Assembly (NCBI GenBank): GCA_963702075.1
Contig: OY969703.1
Location: forward strand, 248,001 to 312,000
Direction: 5' to 3'
Origin: VAYN01 sp963702075
Lineage (GTDB): Bacteria > Actinomycetota > Thermoleophilia > Solirubrobacterales > 70-9
Length of the DNA: 64,000 nucleotides
Each line of letters starts with the position of its first letter. The first letter of the stretch is position 1. A model generated the notes under the pieces. It was not told the DNA's origin. It searched no databases and saw nothing but the letters and a program-made list of their open reading frames with translations. Shown here piece by piece: positions 8,224 to 18,440 of this stretch. The position numbers and the translations under genes are program-made.

Positions 8224-8650
8224 GTCGCCCGCAGTCTCACAGGTCTCGCGCACGACCCGGACGCGGCTGCGAATCCTCCGCCGCCTCGCCCTGGTCGCCA
8301 TCCTCCTCGTCATAGCGATGCTGGCGCTCAGTCAGTTCACCGAGTTGAAGCGACTGGCCGCCGGCGTCCTCGCCTCGACCGCGCTGGTCGTCGCGGTCGT
8401 CGGCTTCGCCGCCCAGCGCACCCTCGCCAACATGATCGCCGGGATCCAGATCGCGGTCTCGCAACCGATCCGGATCGGCGACCGGATCTCCTTCGAGGAA
8501 CGCGATGGCCGGGTCACCGACATCACCCTCTCCTACACCTACCTCGACCCGGGCGACGGCAGCTCGATCGTGATCCCCAACCAGCTCCTGGTCGAAGGCA
8601 CGGTCCACAACCACTCGACCGCGGACACGATCGAAGAGAAGGCCGCCTGA
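8222..8650 (+). CDS. Short MscS-family mechanosensitive channel protein
   Basis: Only 142 residues: one N-terminal membrane helix (LALVAILLVIAMLALSQF), then the conserved MscS pore helix and beta-domain (STALVVAVVGFAAQRTLANM, PIRIGDRISFEERDGRVTDI, VIPNQLLVEGTVHNHS). Normal MscS has three membrane helices and a C-terminal vestibule domain, so this is a minimal core without the vestibule. The sequence is clean, so it is probably a genuine short homologue and not a frameshift. ATG 8222 shares bases with the divergent CPBP start; ATG 8318 would cut into the first helix. Confidence 0.8.
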   Translation: MSPAVSQVSRTTRTRLRILRRLALVAILLVIAMLALSQFTELKRLAAGVLASTALVVAVVGFAAQRTLANMIAGIQIAVSQPIRIGDRISFEERDGRVTDITLSYTYLDPGDGSSIVIPNQLLVEGTVHNHSTADTIEEKAA

Positions 8651-8681
8651 GCGCAGGGTTGGGCGAAGTACCCTCTGGGAG

Positions 8682-10808
8682 ATGACGCAGCGCAACCGGC
8701 GACGCCAGCGCCGTCGAGGGGGGATCGGCGCCAAACTCCTACTCGTCTTCGGCGGCGTCTTCGTACTGCTCGCGATCGCGGCCATCGCCGTCACCTCCTG
8801 GGTCCTCGACGTCGCCGCCGAAGCGCCGTCCCTCGCCTCCTGCAAACAGATCGCCAAGGGCGGCAACTCGGTCATCTACGCCGCTGACGGGACCAAGCTG
8901 GGCCTGGTCCGCTCGCCGGTGGCGCGCCAGCTGGTCTCGATCAAGCGGGTGCCCAAGAGCCTGCAGCTGGCGACCGTGGCGATCGAGGACCAGCGCTTCT
9001 ACCAGCACGGCGGCGTCGACTACGAGGGCATCCTGCGGGCAGCGGTGAAGGACCTGGAAGCGGGCGAACCGGTGGAGGGCGGCTCGACCATCACCCAACA
9101 GCTGGTCCGCAACCTCTGCATTCGCAAGCCCGAACGCAACCTCGAACGCAAGATCGTCGAGGCAAAGCTCGCGGTCGAGTACTCCGATCGGCACACCCGC
9201 AAGGAAATCCTCGGCTCCTACCTCAACGTCGCCTCCTACGGGACGGTCGAAGGGAGCACCGCGGTGGGCGTCGGCGCCGCCGCCGAGATCTTCTTCTCGA
9301 AGCCGGTCTGGAAGCTGAGGCTGCCCGAAGCGGCGCTGCTGGCAGGGCTGCCGCAGGCGCCCTCGGAATACAACCCGCTCCTCAACCCCGCCGCGGCGAA
9401 AGCACGGCGTGACGAGGTGCTGCGCCAGATGCGCAAGCTCGGCTACATCGGCGCGGCGCAGGCGAAGCTGGCGATGGCGAGCGGGCTGGGAGTTGACCCT
9501 TCCAGCAGCTATTTCGAACACCGCGAGCCTTACTTCTTCGACTACGTCGAAGACAAGCTGATCGCGAAGTACGGGTTCAACACGGTGCGGCGCGGCGGCC
9601 TCGAGGTGCACACGACGCTCGACCCGGCGCTGCAGCAGGTCGGCCTGGAAGCGATGCGCTCGACCCTGCCCTACTCGACCGACCCCTCCTCGGCGCTGGT
9701 CTCGATCGACCCCCGCAACGGCCACATCCGGGCGATGGTCAACAGCTCCTACTACGACCAGAGCCAGTTCAACCTCGCCGCCCAGGGGCACCGGCAGCCG
9801 GGCTCGACCTTCAAGACCTTCGTGCTGACGACCGCGATCAAGCAGGGGATCGACCCCTACTCGACTTACTACACCTCGAAACCCCTCGACCTCTTCCTGC
9901 CGCAGTGGGGGCACTGGACCGTGCACACCGCCGACGAAGGCTATTTGGGGACCATCAACCTGAGAGAAGCGACCGTCGCCTCTGACAACACGGTCTTCGC
10001 CCAGCTCGACCTCGACGTCGGGCCGAAGGCGGTCGCGGCGACGGCGCACTCGATGGGGATCACCTCGCCCTTGGACGGGATCCCGGCCGAGGGGATCGGC
10101 GGCCTGCGGATCGGCGTCTCGCCGCTGGAGATGGCCGACGCCTACGCGACCCTCGCCTCCGGCGGCGTCCGCCACGAACCGGTCGCGGTCACCAAGGTCG
10201 TCTTCCCGAGCGGCAAGGTCGACCACCCAGAAGGAGCGGACCCGCGGCGGGAGGTCTCGAAGCCGGTTGCCTACCAGGTGACGCGGCTCCTGCACGACAA
10301 CATCGTCGAAGGCACCGGCACCGCCGCCTATACCGGCTGCGCGGGCCAGGCCGGGAAGACCGGGACCACCGACGCCTACACCGACGCCTGGTTCGCCGGC
10401 TTCCAGCCCAACCTCTCGACGGTGGTCTGGGTCGGCTATCCGGAATCGAACGAAATCTCGATGTCGAGCGTGCACGGGATCATCGTCTTCGGCGGCACCT
10501 TCCCGGCCGAAATCTGGCACTCGCTCTACAGCGGCGCCGGGGTCCCGTGCGAGGAGTTCACTGAACCGAGCCAGAAGATCAGCTGGGCTCCCTTCTACGG
10601 CCGCTACGCCCGCACGAGCCGGCGCGACGACACGAGCCTGACGGGCGGCAGCGGCAAGGGTGGGAGCAGCGAACCGCCGCCGGGATCCGGCGCGGTCGGC
10701 GGCTACGACCCCAACGCCTACGCGCCTGGGGCAGGCCAGGAACCGATGCCCCTGCCGCCTCCGCCGCCACAGAGTGGCGTCGGAGGCGGTAAGTCCGCGG
10801 GCAGGTAG
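8682..10808 (+). CDS. Class A penicillin-binding protein (bifunctional glycosyltransferase/transpeptidase)
   Basis: 708 residues: a basic cytoplasmic tip and one membrane helix (residues 15-42); a GT51 transglycosylase domain with EDQRFYQHGGVDYEGI and GGSTITQQLVRNL; and a transpeptidase domain with SxxK in GSTFK (near residue 374), SDN (near 433) and KTG in AGKTGTTDA (near 556). It polymerises and cross-links peptidoglycan at the membrane. The C-terminus is a Pro/Gly-rich tail. ATG 8682 follows GGGAG closely. The next gene, a polytopic glycosyltransferase, begins 30 bases on and is probably co-transcribed. Confidence 0.95.
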   Translation: MTQRNRRRQRRRGGIGAKLLLVFGGVFVLLAIAAIAVTSWVLDVAAEAPSLASCKQIAKGGNSVIYAADGTKLGLVRSPVARQLVSIKRVPKSLQLATVAIEDQRFYQHGGVDYEGILRAAVKDLEAGEPVEGGSTITQQLVRNLCIRKPERNLERKIVEAKLAVEYSDRHTRKEILGSYLNVASYGTVEGSTAVGVGAAAEIFFSKPVWKLRLPEAALLAGLPQAPSEYNPLLNPAAAKARRDEVLRQMRKLGYIGAAQAKLAMASGLGVDPSSSYFEHREPYFFDYVEDKLIAKYGFNTVRRGGLEVHTTLDPALQQVGLEAMRSTLPYSTDPSSALVSIDPRNGHIRAMVNSSYYDQSQFNLAAQGHRQPGSTFKTFVLTTAIKQGIDPYSTYYTSKPLDLFLPQWGHWTVHTADEGYLGTINLREATVASDNTVFAQLDLDVGPKAVAATAHSMGITSPLDGIPAEGIGGLRIGVSPLEMADAYATLASGGVRHEPVAVTKVVFPSGKVDHPEGADPRREVSKPVAYQVTRLLHDNIVEGTGTAAYTGCAGQAGKTGTTDAYTDAWFAGFQPNLSTVVWVGYPESNEISMSSVHGIIVFGGTFPAEIWHSLYSGAGVPCEEFTEPSQKISWAPFYGRYARTSRRDDTSLTGGSGKGGSSEPPPGSGAVGGYDPNAYAPGAGQEPMPLPPPPPQSGVGGGKSAGR

Positions 10809-10840
10809 CCGCAATCGATCCGGGGCTCGCCTATGGCCTG

Positions 10841-11902
10841 ATGTGGGCCGGCTTCGCCGCCTACCTCGGGGTGCTGTGGAAGGCACCGCGGATGGGACGG
10901 CGGCTCATCTGGGGACTGATCCTGGTTCTCGTCGCCGGGTTCGCGGTCGCGCCCGTCCTCCTCTCCCACGACGTCTACAGCTACGTCGACTACGCCCGGC
11001 TCGGCGTCCGCCACGGGCTCAACCCCTATGTCCACCCGCCGCTGGCAGCACCCGGCGATCCCGTCTACGCCGACGTCGCCTGGACCGAAGCGACCAGCGC
11101 CTACGGGCCCCTTTTCACCCTCCTCACCTACCCGCTCGCCTGGCTGCCGGTGGGCGTAGCGGTGGCGGTGTTGAAGGCGGTCGCGGCGCTCTCTGTCCTC
11201 GGCATCACGGCCCTGGTCGCGAAGATGGCCGCCTGGCGCGGCATCGACCCCCTTCGCGCCGCCACCTTCGTCGCCCTCAACCCCTTGGTCCTGGTCCACG
11301 TAGTCGGCGGCGCCCACAACGACGCCCTGACGATGTTGCTCGCGATGCTTGCCGTAGCCGCGATCCTCAGCGCCCGCGAGCTAGCGGGCGGCGCAGCCCT
11401 CGCAGCCGCCGTAGCCACCAAGCTCTCCGCCGCCTTCCTCGCCCCCTTCGCCCTTGTCGGGACCGCACGTCCCGTCGGCAGGCTGTTGGCGGGGGCGCTT
11501 GGCGCAGCGGTGGCGATCGGAACCGGCGCCTACCTCGCTTTCGGCTGGGACTGGCTGCACGGCTTCGGGCTGGCCGGTGAGAACCAAAGCCGGACGAGCC
11601 ACCTGAGCATCCCGATCACCTTCGCGCGCATCGCCGAGCTCGGCGCGGGCAGCGCCCGGCTGGCGGCAGCCGTCCTCTTCGCCACCCTCGTCATCTACCT
11701 CCTGATCTGGACCTGGCGCGGCGGCGACTGGATCCGCGCCTCCGCCTGGACCGCCTTCGCCCTCCTCCTGGCCACCTCCTGGCTGCTCCCCTGGTACCTA
11801 CTCTGGCCCCTACCCCTAGTTGCCATCTCCAGAGACCGAACCCTCCAACTCCTCACGCTCCTACTTACTGCCTACCAACTAGGAGCCCGCATCCCCCTTT
11901 GA
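10841..11902 (+). CDS. Polytopic mannosyltransferase, GT87/MptB-like
   Basis: About ten hydrophobic helices. An early periplasmic loop contains SHDVYSYVDYARLGVRHGLNPYVHPP, with the paired acidic residue typical of GT-C glycosyltransferases that use polyprenyl-phosphate mannose. Later blocks LNPLVLVHVVGGAHNDALTM and AWLLPWYLLWPLPL-type text resemble the MptB/GT87 (DUF2029) family. It probably adds a sugar to a lipid or wall glycan outside the membrane. ATG 10841 is the first standard start, but the frame is open from 10793 and the first helix appears to start before this ATG, so a non-standard start (for example the ATC codon at 10814) is possible. The last 24 bases overlap the convergent gene. 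Confidence 0.78.
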   Translation: MWAGFAAYLGVLWKAPRMGRRLIWGLILVLVAGFAVAPVLLSHDVYSYVDYARLGVRHGLNPYVHPPLAAPGDPVYADVAWTEATSAYGPLFTLLTYPLAWLPVGVAVAVLKAVAALSVLGITALVAKMAAWRGIDPLRAATFVALNPLVLVHVVGGAHNDALTMLLAMLAVAAILSARELAGGAALAAAVATKLSAAFLAPFALVGTARPVGRLLAGALGAAVAIGTGAYLAFGWDWLHGFGLAGENQSRTSHLSIPITFARIAELGAGSARLAAAVLFATLVIYLLIWTWRGGDWIRASAWTAFALLLATSWLLPWYLLWPLPLVAISRDRTLQLLTLLLTAYQLGARIPL

Positions 11903-12958
11903 CGAGAGCAAGGGGAGCCCTTCCACCGCTTTTTCCTCCTCAGCCGAAGGATGCAGGATGCCCGTGTGGATGCTCCACTTCTCCCGCCGCCCGAGCAACG
12001 TCACAAGCCCGACGTAGATGAGTTCGCCGACCGTCATCACGCCGCGCACGGCGATCGCGATCAGCGAGCCGAGGGCGAAGCTCTTGCTCGGCAGCGCCGC
12101 CTTCACGGCCCAGGCGAAGGCTGCGTCCCTGACCCCGAGCCCCGCCGGGGCGACGAGCGTCACCAGCGCCGCGAAGTAGCCGATCGCCTGCGCCGAGCCG
12201 ACCAGCAGGAGGTCGCTGAAGGGGATGTGGGTGACGGAACGAGCGACGCAGTAGATGCCGAACGCGACCACCACCCAGTTCAGGCAGTAGAAGAGGATCA
12301 GCGCGAGCACGCCGCGCAGCGAGATCACCTCCGGCAACGGCTCGCGGCCCAGTGCCCGCAGCGCCTTGCTCGACAGCGGTCCGAAGACCTTCGGGTGCAG
12401 AACGACGATCGCCAGCGCGATCAGCAGGAGCACGCCCCAGCGCCACGGATCCCCCTGCAGGTCCGGGTGCTGGATGATGAAGTAGGCAGCGACGACGATC
12501 GCCGAGGTCGCGGAGATCGCCTGTTCGTAGACGATGCTGGCGATCGTGATCCGGCGCGGTACGCCGGCTTTTTCGGAGAGCAGTACCCGGCCGAGCACGT
12601 ACAAGACGCTGCCCGGCACGTAGCGGGCAAGCAGCGGCTGTCCCCAGGCGACCTGCGCCCGGCCGAACCCAAGCGGGTAGCCGAGATAGCGCAGGGTGAG
12701 GTCCCACCCGAGGGCGCTGATCGCGAAGTAGATCGGCAGGATCACGATCCCGGGGATCAGCCAGACGACGTGGAAATGCACTCCTTCGCTCTTGATCTCC
12801 AACCATTGGTCGATGACGGTGAGGACGAGGAAGCCGAAGATCAGCGCGGCAAGGCCGATCTGCAGGGCGAGCCGGACCTTGCGGCTGCGCGGGGGCTTTT
12901 TCCCGAACTGAGATCCGACCTCGCCGACGCGGTGCAGGAATGGTTGGCGGCGCTCCAC
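11879..12958 (-). CDS. Lysylphosphatidylglycerol synthase transmembrane-domain protein (AglD-like, UPF0104)
   Basis: 359 residues with about eight membrane helices. The family signature is present in RYVPGSVLYVLGRVLLSEKAG, SIVYEQAISATSAI and VTLVAPAGLGVRDAAFAW. These proteins resemble the flippase half of MprF; no synthase domain is attached. Function is unproven, but lipid or polyprenyl-lipid translocation is the usual inference, and the adjacent convergent gene is a polyprenyl-dependent mannosyltransferase. GTG 12958 opens the frame; a GTG at 12925 is also possible. Only 35 bases separate it from divergent thiL. Confidence 0.82.
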   Translation of the reverse strand: MERRQPFLHRVGEVGSQFGKKPPRSRKVRLALQIGLAALIFGFLVLTVIDQWLEIKSEGVHFHVVWLIPGIVILPIYFAISALGWDLTLRYLGYPLGFGRAQVAWGQPLLARYVPGSVLYVLGRVLLSEKAGVPRRITIASIVYEQAISATSAIVVAAYFIIQHPDLQGDPWRWGVLLLIALAIVVLHPKVFGPLSSKALRALGREPLPEVISLRGVLALILFYCLNWVVVAFGIYCVARSVTHIPFSDLLLVGSAQAIGYFAALVTLVAPAGLGVRDAAFAWAVKAALPSKSFALGSLIAIAVRGVMTVGELIYVGLVTLLGRREKWSIHTGILHPSAEEEKAVEGLPLLSSKGDAGS

Positions 12959-12993
12959 GTCCGAGGCACCTTAGTATTTGGGATAGTCGGGTG

Positions 12994-13977
12994 ATGGGCG
13001 AGTTCGAGTTGCTGGCGAAGCTCCGCGAGCGACTTCCCCCGGTCGGTCGCCGGGTCAGGCTCGGCAGCGGCGACGACGCCGCGGTCTCGATTCCCGGCGG
13101 CGCGACGGCGACGTCGGTCGACGCGATCGTCGACGGCGTCCACTTCCGGCGCAGCGAGGCGCCCCCCCAGTTGATCGGCCGCAAGGCGCTCGCCACGGCG
13201 CTTTCCGACCTCGCCGCGATGGGGGCCGAAGCGGGTGAGGCCTACGTCGTCCTCGGGGCTCCGCCGGACCTCGGCGAGGAGGAGTTCGACGCTCTGCTCG
13301 ACGGCCTCGTCGCCCGCGCCGCCGAGACCGGCACCACCCTCGCCGGCGGCGATCTCACCCGTGCGCCGGCCTTGACGCTGGCCGTAACCGTCGTCGGCCA
13401 CGCCTCGCGAGCCGACGAGCTCGTCCCGCGCTCCGGCGCCGAGACCGGCGACGTGCTCGTCGTCACCGGCGAGCTGGGCGGGGCCGCCGCCGGGCGGCTG
13501 CTGCTCGACCGGCCAGAGCTCGGGGCTGCGGTGACCGAGGCCGCCGCCGAGCGTCTTCGTAACCGCCAGCTCGACCCGACCCCCCGCCTGCGCTCGGGTC
13601 GGGCGCTGGCCGAGGCAAGCGCCCGGGCACTGATCGACCTCAGCGATGGCCTGGCCGGCGACGCCCTGCACGTCGCCCGGGCGAGCGGGGTCCGCCTGCG
13701 GATCGAGGTCGGGTCGCTGCCGTTGGGAGACGGCGTCGCCGAGCTGGCGGCCGCGGCCGGACAGGACCCGCTGCAGCTCGCGGTCTCCGGCGGTGAGGAC
13801 TATGAGCTGCTGGCGGCCTTGCCACCCGATCGGCTGACGACGGCCTCCGGCCGAATGGCCGCAGCGGCGGAAACCACCCTGACCGAGATCGGTGAGGTCA
13901 CAGACGGTGAGGGAGTCGAGCTCAGGCTGCCCGGGGGCGGACTACTGGCGACCCGGGGCTATGACCATTTTGCGTAG
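12994..13977 (+). CDS. thiL: Thiamine-monophosphate kinase
   Basis: 327 residues in the PurM/ThiL fold: MGEFELLAKLRERLP, GSGDDAAVSIPGG, DAIVDGVHFRR, DLAAMGAEAGEAYVVLG, GGDLTRAPALTLAVTVVG, LIDLSDGLAGDALHVA and AVSGGEDYELLAALP. It phosphorylates thiamine monophosphate to the cofactor ThDP. ATG 12994 directly follows an in-frame GTG. A -10-like GATAGT at 12982-12987 ends six bases before the ATG, consistent with a leaderless message. The 3' end overlaps the FlgM-like gene on the other strand by 56 bases. Confidence 0.95.
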   Translation: MGEFELLAKLRERLPPVGRRVRLGSGDDAAVSIPGGATATSVDAIVDGVHFRRSEAPPQLIGRKALATALSDLAAMGAEAGEAYVVLGAPPDLGEEEFDALLDGLVARAAETGTTLAGGDLTRAPALTLAVTVVGHASRADELVPRSGAETGDVLVVTGELGGAAAGRLLLDRPELGAAVTEAAAERLRNRQLDPTPRLRSGRALAEASARALIDLSDGLAGDALHVARASGVRLRIEVGSLPLGDGVAELAAAAGQDPLQLAVSGGEDYELLAALPPDRLTTASGRMAAAAETTLTEIGEVTDGEGVELRLPGGGLLATRGYDHFA

Positions 13978-14140
13978 CCGAGCCGTGAATTCCGGTGAGC
14001 AGCTCGCGGACGCCGCGGCGGCTCAGCATCGCCATCGCGATCTCGCCGGGGTCCGGTTTGTAGGCGCCGGCCTCGACCAGGGATTTCAACTCGTGGGGCT
14101 GCATTGCTCTCGCGATCATTATCGGCCTCGGCACCCACAT
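13922..14140 (-). CDS. Small FlgM-like (anti-sigma-28) protein
   Basis: A 72-residue protein whose middle, ELKSLVEAGAYKPDPGEI followed by AMAMLSRRGVRELL, resembles the C-terminal sigma-binding helices of FlgM (pattern LxxxVxxGxYxxDPxxxAxAML). FlgM holds the flagellar sigma factor inactive. No flagellar gene is in the window. The start is uncertain: ATG 14140 has AAGG too close, while ATG 14119 follows GAGG. A -10-like TACTAA (plus-strand 14150-14155) lies just upstream. It overlaps the thiL 3' end, and the divergent response-regulator gene starts 59 bases away. A spurious ORF cannot be excluded. Confidence 0.5.
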   Translation of the reverse strand: MWVPRPIMIARAMQPHELKSLVEAGAYKPDPGEIAMAMLSRRGVRELLTGIHGSATQNGHSPGSPVVRPRAA

Positions 14141-14199
14141 CCTTAGTTCTTAGTACTCGCACATGCGTCCAAACTGATCCGATAACTACCCTTACGGGT

Positions 14200-14901
14200 A
14201 TGCCCAACGGCTCGGCCCGCATCCTTCTCGTCGACAACGAGCAGTCGATTCAGACCCTGCTGAGCTATCCCCTGCGCAAGGACGGCTACCACGTCACCTC
14301 CGCTCTCGACGGCACCGAAGCGCTGCGGCGCTTCGAAGAAGGCCGCTTCGACCTCGTGATCCTCGACCTGATGCTGCCGCGCATGGGCGGCGTCGAAGTC
14401 TGTCGGGCGCTGCGCTCGCGCAGCCAGGTGCCGATCATCATGCTGACCGCGAAAGGCAGCGAGACCGACAAGGTCGCGGGCCTGGAGGTCGGCGCCGACG
14501 ATTACATCACCAAGCCCTTCTCGATGCGCGAGTTCCGCAGCCGGGTGAAAGCGGCGCTGCGGCGCTCGCGGATGGCCGCCGAGAGCAGCGAGGAGACCGG
14601 GGGGGCGATCGAGTGCGGCGAGTTGCGGATCGACTTCGACCGGCGCATGGTCACGGTCGGCGACGAGGAGGTCAAAGTCACCTACGTCGAGTTCGAGATC
14701 CTCGGCGCCCTCGCCCGCTCGCCCGGCCGCGTCCTCACCCGCGAGATCCTGCTCGAGCACGTCTGGGGCGACTCCGACTACCGCGATCCCCGCACCGTCG
14801 ACGTCCACATCCGCCACCTGCGGGAGAAGCTCGAGCAGGACCCGAAGGAGCCCGAGTACCTCTTCACCGTGCGCGGGGTCGGCTACCGCTTCCGGGAGTA
14901 G
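14200..14901 (+). CDS. OmpR/PhoB-type response regulator
   Basis: 233 residues: a receiver domain with RILLVDNEQ, phospho-acceptor Asp in LVILDLMLPRMGG (near residue 54), MLTAKGSETDK and KPFSMREF; then a winged-helix DNA-binding domain ending TVDVHIRHLREKLEQDP and YLFTVRGVGYRFRE. ATG 14200 is chosen as the start of the conserved receiver; the longer open frame upstream lacks conservation. The start codon overlaps an inverted repeat TACCC-TTAC-GGGTA (14187-14200), a possible self-operator or translation-control hairpin. The histidine kinase follows after 5 bases. Confidence 0.94.
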   Translation: MPNGSARILLVDNEQSIQTLLSYPLRKDGYHVTSALDGTEALRRFEEGRFDLVILDLMLPRMGGVEVCRALRSRSQVPIIMLTAKGSETDKVAGLEVGADDYITKPFSMREFRSRVKAALRRSRMAAESSEETGGAIECGELRIDFDRRMVTVGDEEVKVTYVEFEILGALARSPGRVLTREILLEHVWGDSDYRDPRTVDVHIRHLREKLEQDPKEPEYLFTVRGVGYRFRE

Positions 14902-14906
14902 GGCGG

Positions 14907-15976
14907 ATGCGGCGACTGCGGCTCAGCGACCTGGCGAGCCGGATCACCCTGATCTCGATCGCGATCGCGGTCGGCGCCACGGCGATCGTCTACGTCTACG
15001 CGGTCGCGGTCGGCGGCTCGGCCAGCGGCGAGGACACGGTGAAGCTGCAGATCCTCACCGGCGGGCTGATCGCGGTGGCGATCGCGACCGCAGTCGGGCT
15101 CTATTACACGCGCGCCTCGGCGAGCAGCATCGAGCGCCTGCAGGAAGCGGCCCGCAAGGTCGCCGACGGCAACTTCGAAACGACGATCCCCGTCGCCTCG
15201 GTCGGCCAGCTCGGCCAGCTCGCCCGCACCTTCAACGAGATGCAGCGGCGCCTCGCCGAGCTCGACAGCGCCCGCAAGCAGTTCATCGCCAACGCCTCAC
15301 ACGAGCTGCGGACCCCGATCTTCAGCCTTGGCGGCTTCGTCGAGCTGCTCGAAGACGAGGATCCGAGCCCGGAGGAGCGGGCCGAGTTCGTGCGGACGAT
15401 GCGCCAGCAGATCGAGCGCCTGACCAAGCTCACCACCGATCTCCTCGACCTCTCCCAGCTCGATGCCGGCGCGGTCGTGATGCGAGCCAGCACCGTCGAC
15501 CTCAGCGCCCTGGCGCGGGAGGTGACGCGGGAGTTCGGCCCCCGGGCCGACCGCCGCGGATCGCGGCTGCAGCTGCGCACGCCGGCGCAGCCGGCGATCG
15601 CCCTCGGCGACCCCGATCGGGTGCGGCAAGTGATCCGTATCCTGCTTGACAACGCCCTCACCCACACTCCCGAGGGCACCGACGTCACCGTGACCACCTA
15701 CTCCGCCAACGGCCGTGCCGAGCTGACCGTCTCCGACGAGGGGGCGGGAATCGCCCAGCGCGTCCAGAAGCGGATCTTCGAGCGCTTCTACACCGCCGAC
15801 ACCGCCGGCGGCTCCGGCCTCGGTCTGGCGATCGCCAGCGAGCTGGCGCAGCGGATGAACGGTGAGATCAGCATCAGCTCCAGCCGCCGCTACACCGCCT
15901 TCACCCTGGACCTGCCGCCAGGCCCCGCCGCGGCGCCGGCGCCGCGCCCGGCGCGGTCCCCCTCCCGGGCTGCGGC

Positions 15977-15980
<4 letters not shown>
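14907..15980 (+). CDS. Membrane sensor histidine kinase
   Basis: 357 residues: two membrane helices (about 10-32 and 47-66) with a very short outside loop, a HAMP linker, and a HisKA domain with the phospho-His in ANASHELRTPIFSLGG. The HATPase domain has the N box (IRILLDNALTHTPEG), DEGAGIA and GSGLGLAIASELA. The small extracytoplasmic loop suggests it senses through the membrane or a partner. The HtrA-like lipoprotein gene overlaps its stop (GTGA), so regulator, kinase and protease form one operon, suggesting an envelope-stress role (inference). Confidence 0.94.
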
Positions 15981-17143
<1,163 letters not shown>

Positions 17144-17201
17144 CTGGCCAGCCATAGCGGCTGGACAGCATGTCGCCGCTCATCCGTGTAGAACTCCGGC
17201 C

Positions 17202-18440
17202 TTGCTTCAGGAAGTCGCCCTCGGCCACAAGACCCTCACCGACTACACCCACATCGTCGGCAAAGACCTGACGGAGCGGATCCGTGAGCTCGCCGAGCCG
17301 CTGAAAGGGAAGCGGGTCCTGCACGTCAGCGCCACCGCGTTCGGCGGCGGCGTCTCGGAGATCCTCTACACGATGGTGCCGCTGATGCGCGACGTCGGCC
17401 TCGACGCGCACTGGCACGTGATCTTCGGCAAAGAAGAGTTCTTCAACGCGACCAAGCTCCTCCACAACTCGCTACAGGGGGCGGAGGAGACGCTGACGGA
17501 CGAGCAGTGGGAGATCTTCGACGAGATCAACGCGATCAACGCCGAGGGCCTGCAGGGCGAATGGGACGTGATCATCGTCCACGACCCGCAGCCGATCGGC
17601 CTGCGCCGCGGCGCCCGGGAGAAGGGCGGAAAGTGGATCTGGCGCTGCCACATCGACCTCTCGACGCCGAACCCGGCGCCGATCGCGCGGCTGCTGCCGA
17701 TGATCGAAGAGTACGACGCCTCGGTCTGGCACATGGACCAGTACGTGCCCAACGACATGGGCCGCCACCGCGAGGCGGTCAACATCATCCCGCCGGCGAT
17801 CGACCCGCTCTCGCCGAAGAACATGGCCTTCTCGCCAGAGGACGCTGCCTTCGTCTGCCGCCAGTTCGGGATCGACGTCGACCGGCCGCTGATCACCCAG
17901 GTCTCGCGCTTCGACCCGTGGAAGGACCCAATTGGCGTCATCGACGCCTACCGCCAGGTGACCGAGCAGGTGCCGGAGGCGCAGCTGGCAATGGTCGGCT
18001 CGATGGCCACCGACGATCCCGAGGGGATGGAGTACTTCCAGAAGACCTTCGAATACGCCGGCGGCGACGAGGACATCAAAATCCTCAGCAACCTCAACAA
18101 CGTCGGCGCGATCGAGGTCAACGCTTTTCAGTCGCAGTCCGACATCTGCCTACAGAAGTCGATCCGCGAGGGCTTCGGCCTGACCGTCACCGAGGCGCTC
18201 TGGAAGGGGCGGCCGACGGTGGCCGGGAACGTCGGCGGCATCCCGCTGCAGATCGAGGACGGGGTCAGCGGCTACCTCGTGAACTCCCCGGAGGAGTGCG
18301 CCGAGCGCTGCCTGGAGGTCCTCCGCGATCCCGAGCTCGGCAAGAAGCTCGGCCGCGAGGGCAAGGAGCACGCCCGCCGCGAGTTCCTCACCCCGCGGCT
18401 GCTGCGCGACTGGCTCCAGCTCTTCACCGACCTCAACTAG
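17202..18440 (+). CDS. Trehalose synthase TreT-like GT4 glycosyltransferase
   Basis: 412 residues. Diagnostic stretches are VLHVSATAFGGGVSEILYTM, VIFGKEEFFNATKLLHNSLQG, VWHMDQYVP, NIIPPAIDPLSPKN, QVSRFDPWKDP and the C-terminal nucleotide-sugar site KSIREGFGLTVTEALWKGRP. They match the TreT group, which joins NDP-glucose and glucose to trehalose in one step. The frame starts at a TTG (17202) with no good Shine-Dalgarno but a TAGAAC about ten bases upstream, so it may be near-leaderless. OtsA is encoded convergently 500 bases away. Confidence 0.85.
   Translation: MLQEVALGHKTLTDYTHIVGKDLTERIRELAEPLKGKRVLHVSATAFGGGVSEILYTMVPLMRDVGLDAHWHVIFGKEEFFNATKLLHNSLQGAEETLTDEQWEIFDEINAINAEGLQGEWDVIIVHDPQPIGLRRGAREKGGKWIWRCHIDLSTPNPAPIARLLPMIEEYDASVWHMDQYVPNDMGRHREAVNIIPPAIDPLSPKNMAFSPEDAAFVCRQFGIDVDRPLITQVSRFDPWKDPIGVIDAYRQVTEQVPEAQLAMVGSMATDDPEGMEYFQKTFEYAGGDEDIKILSNLNNVGAIEVNAFQSQSDICLQKSIREGFGLTVTEALWKGRPTVAGNVGGIPLQIEDGVSGYLVNSPEECAERCLEVLRDPELGKKLGREGKEHARREFLTPRLLRDWLQLFTDLN

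Noticed and set aside
8739..10886. 715-codon open frame on the minus strand
   Set aside because: Antisense to the class A PBP, whose catalytic motifs on the plus strand are unambiguous.
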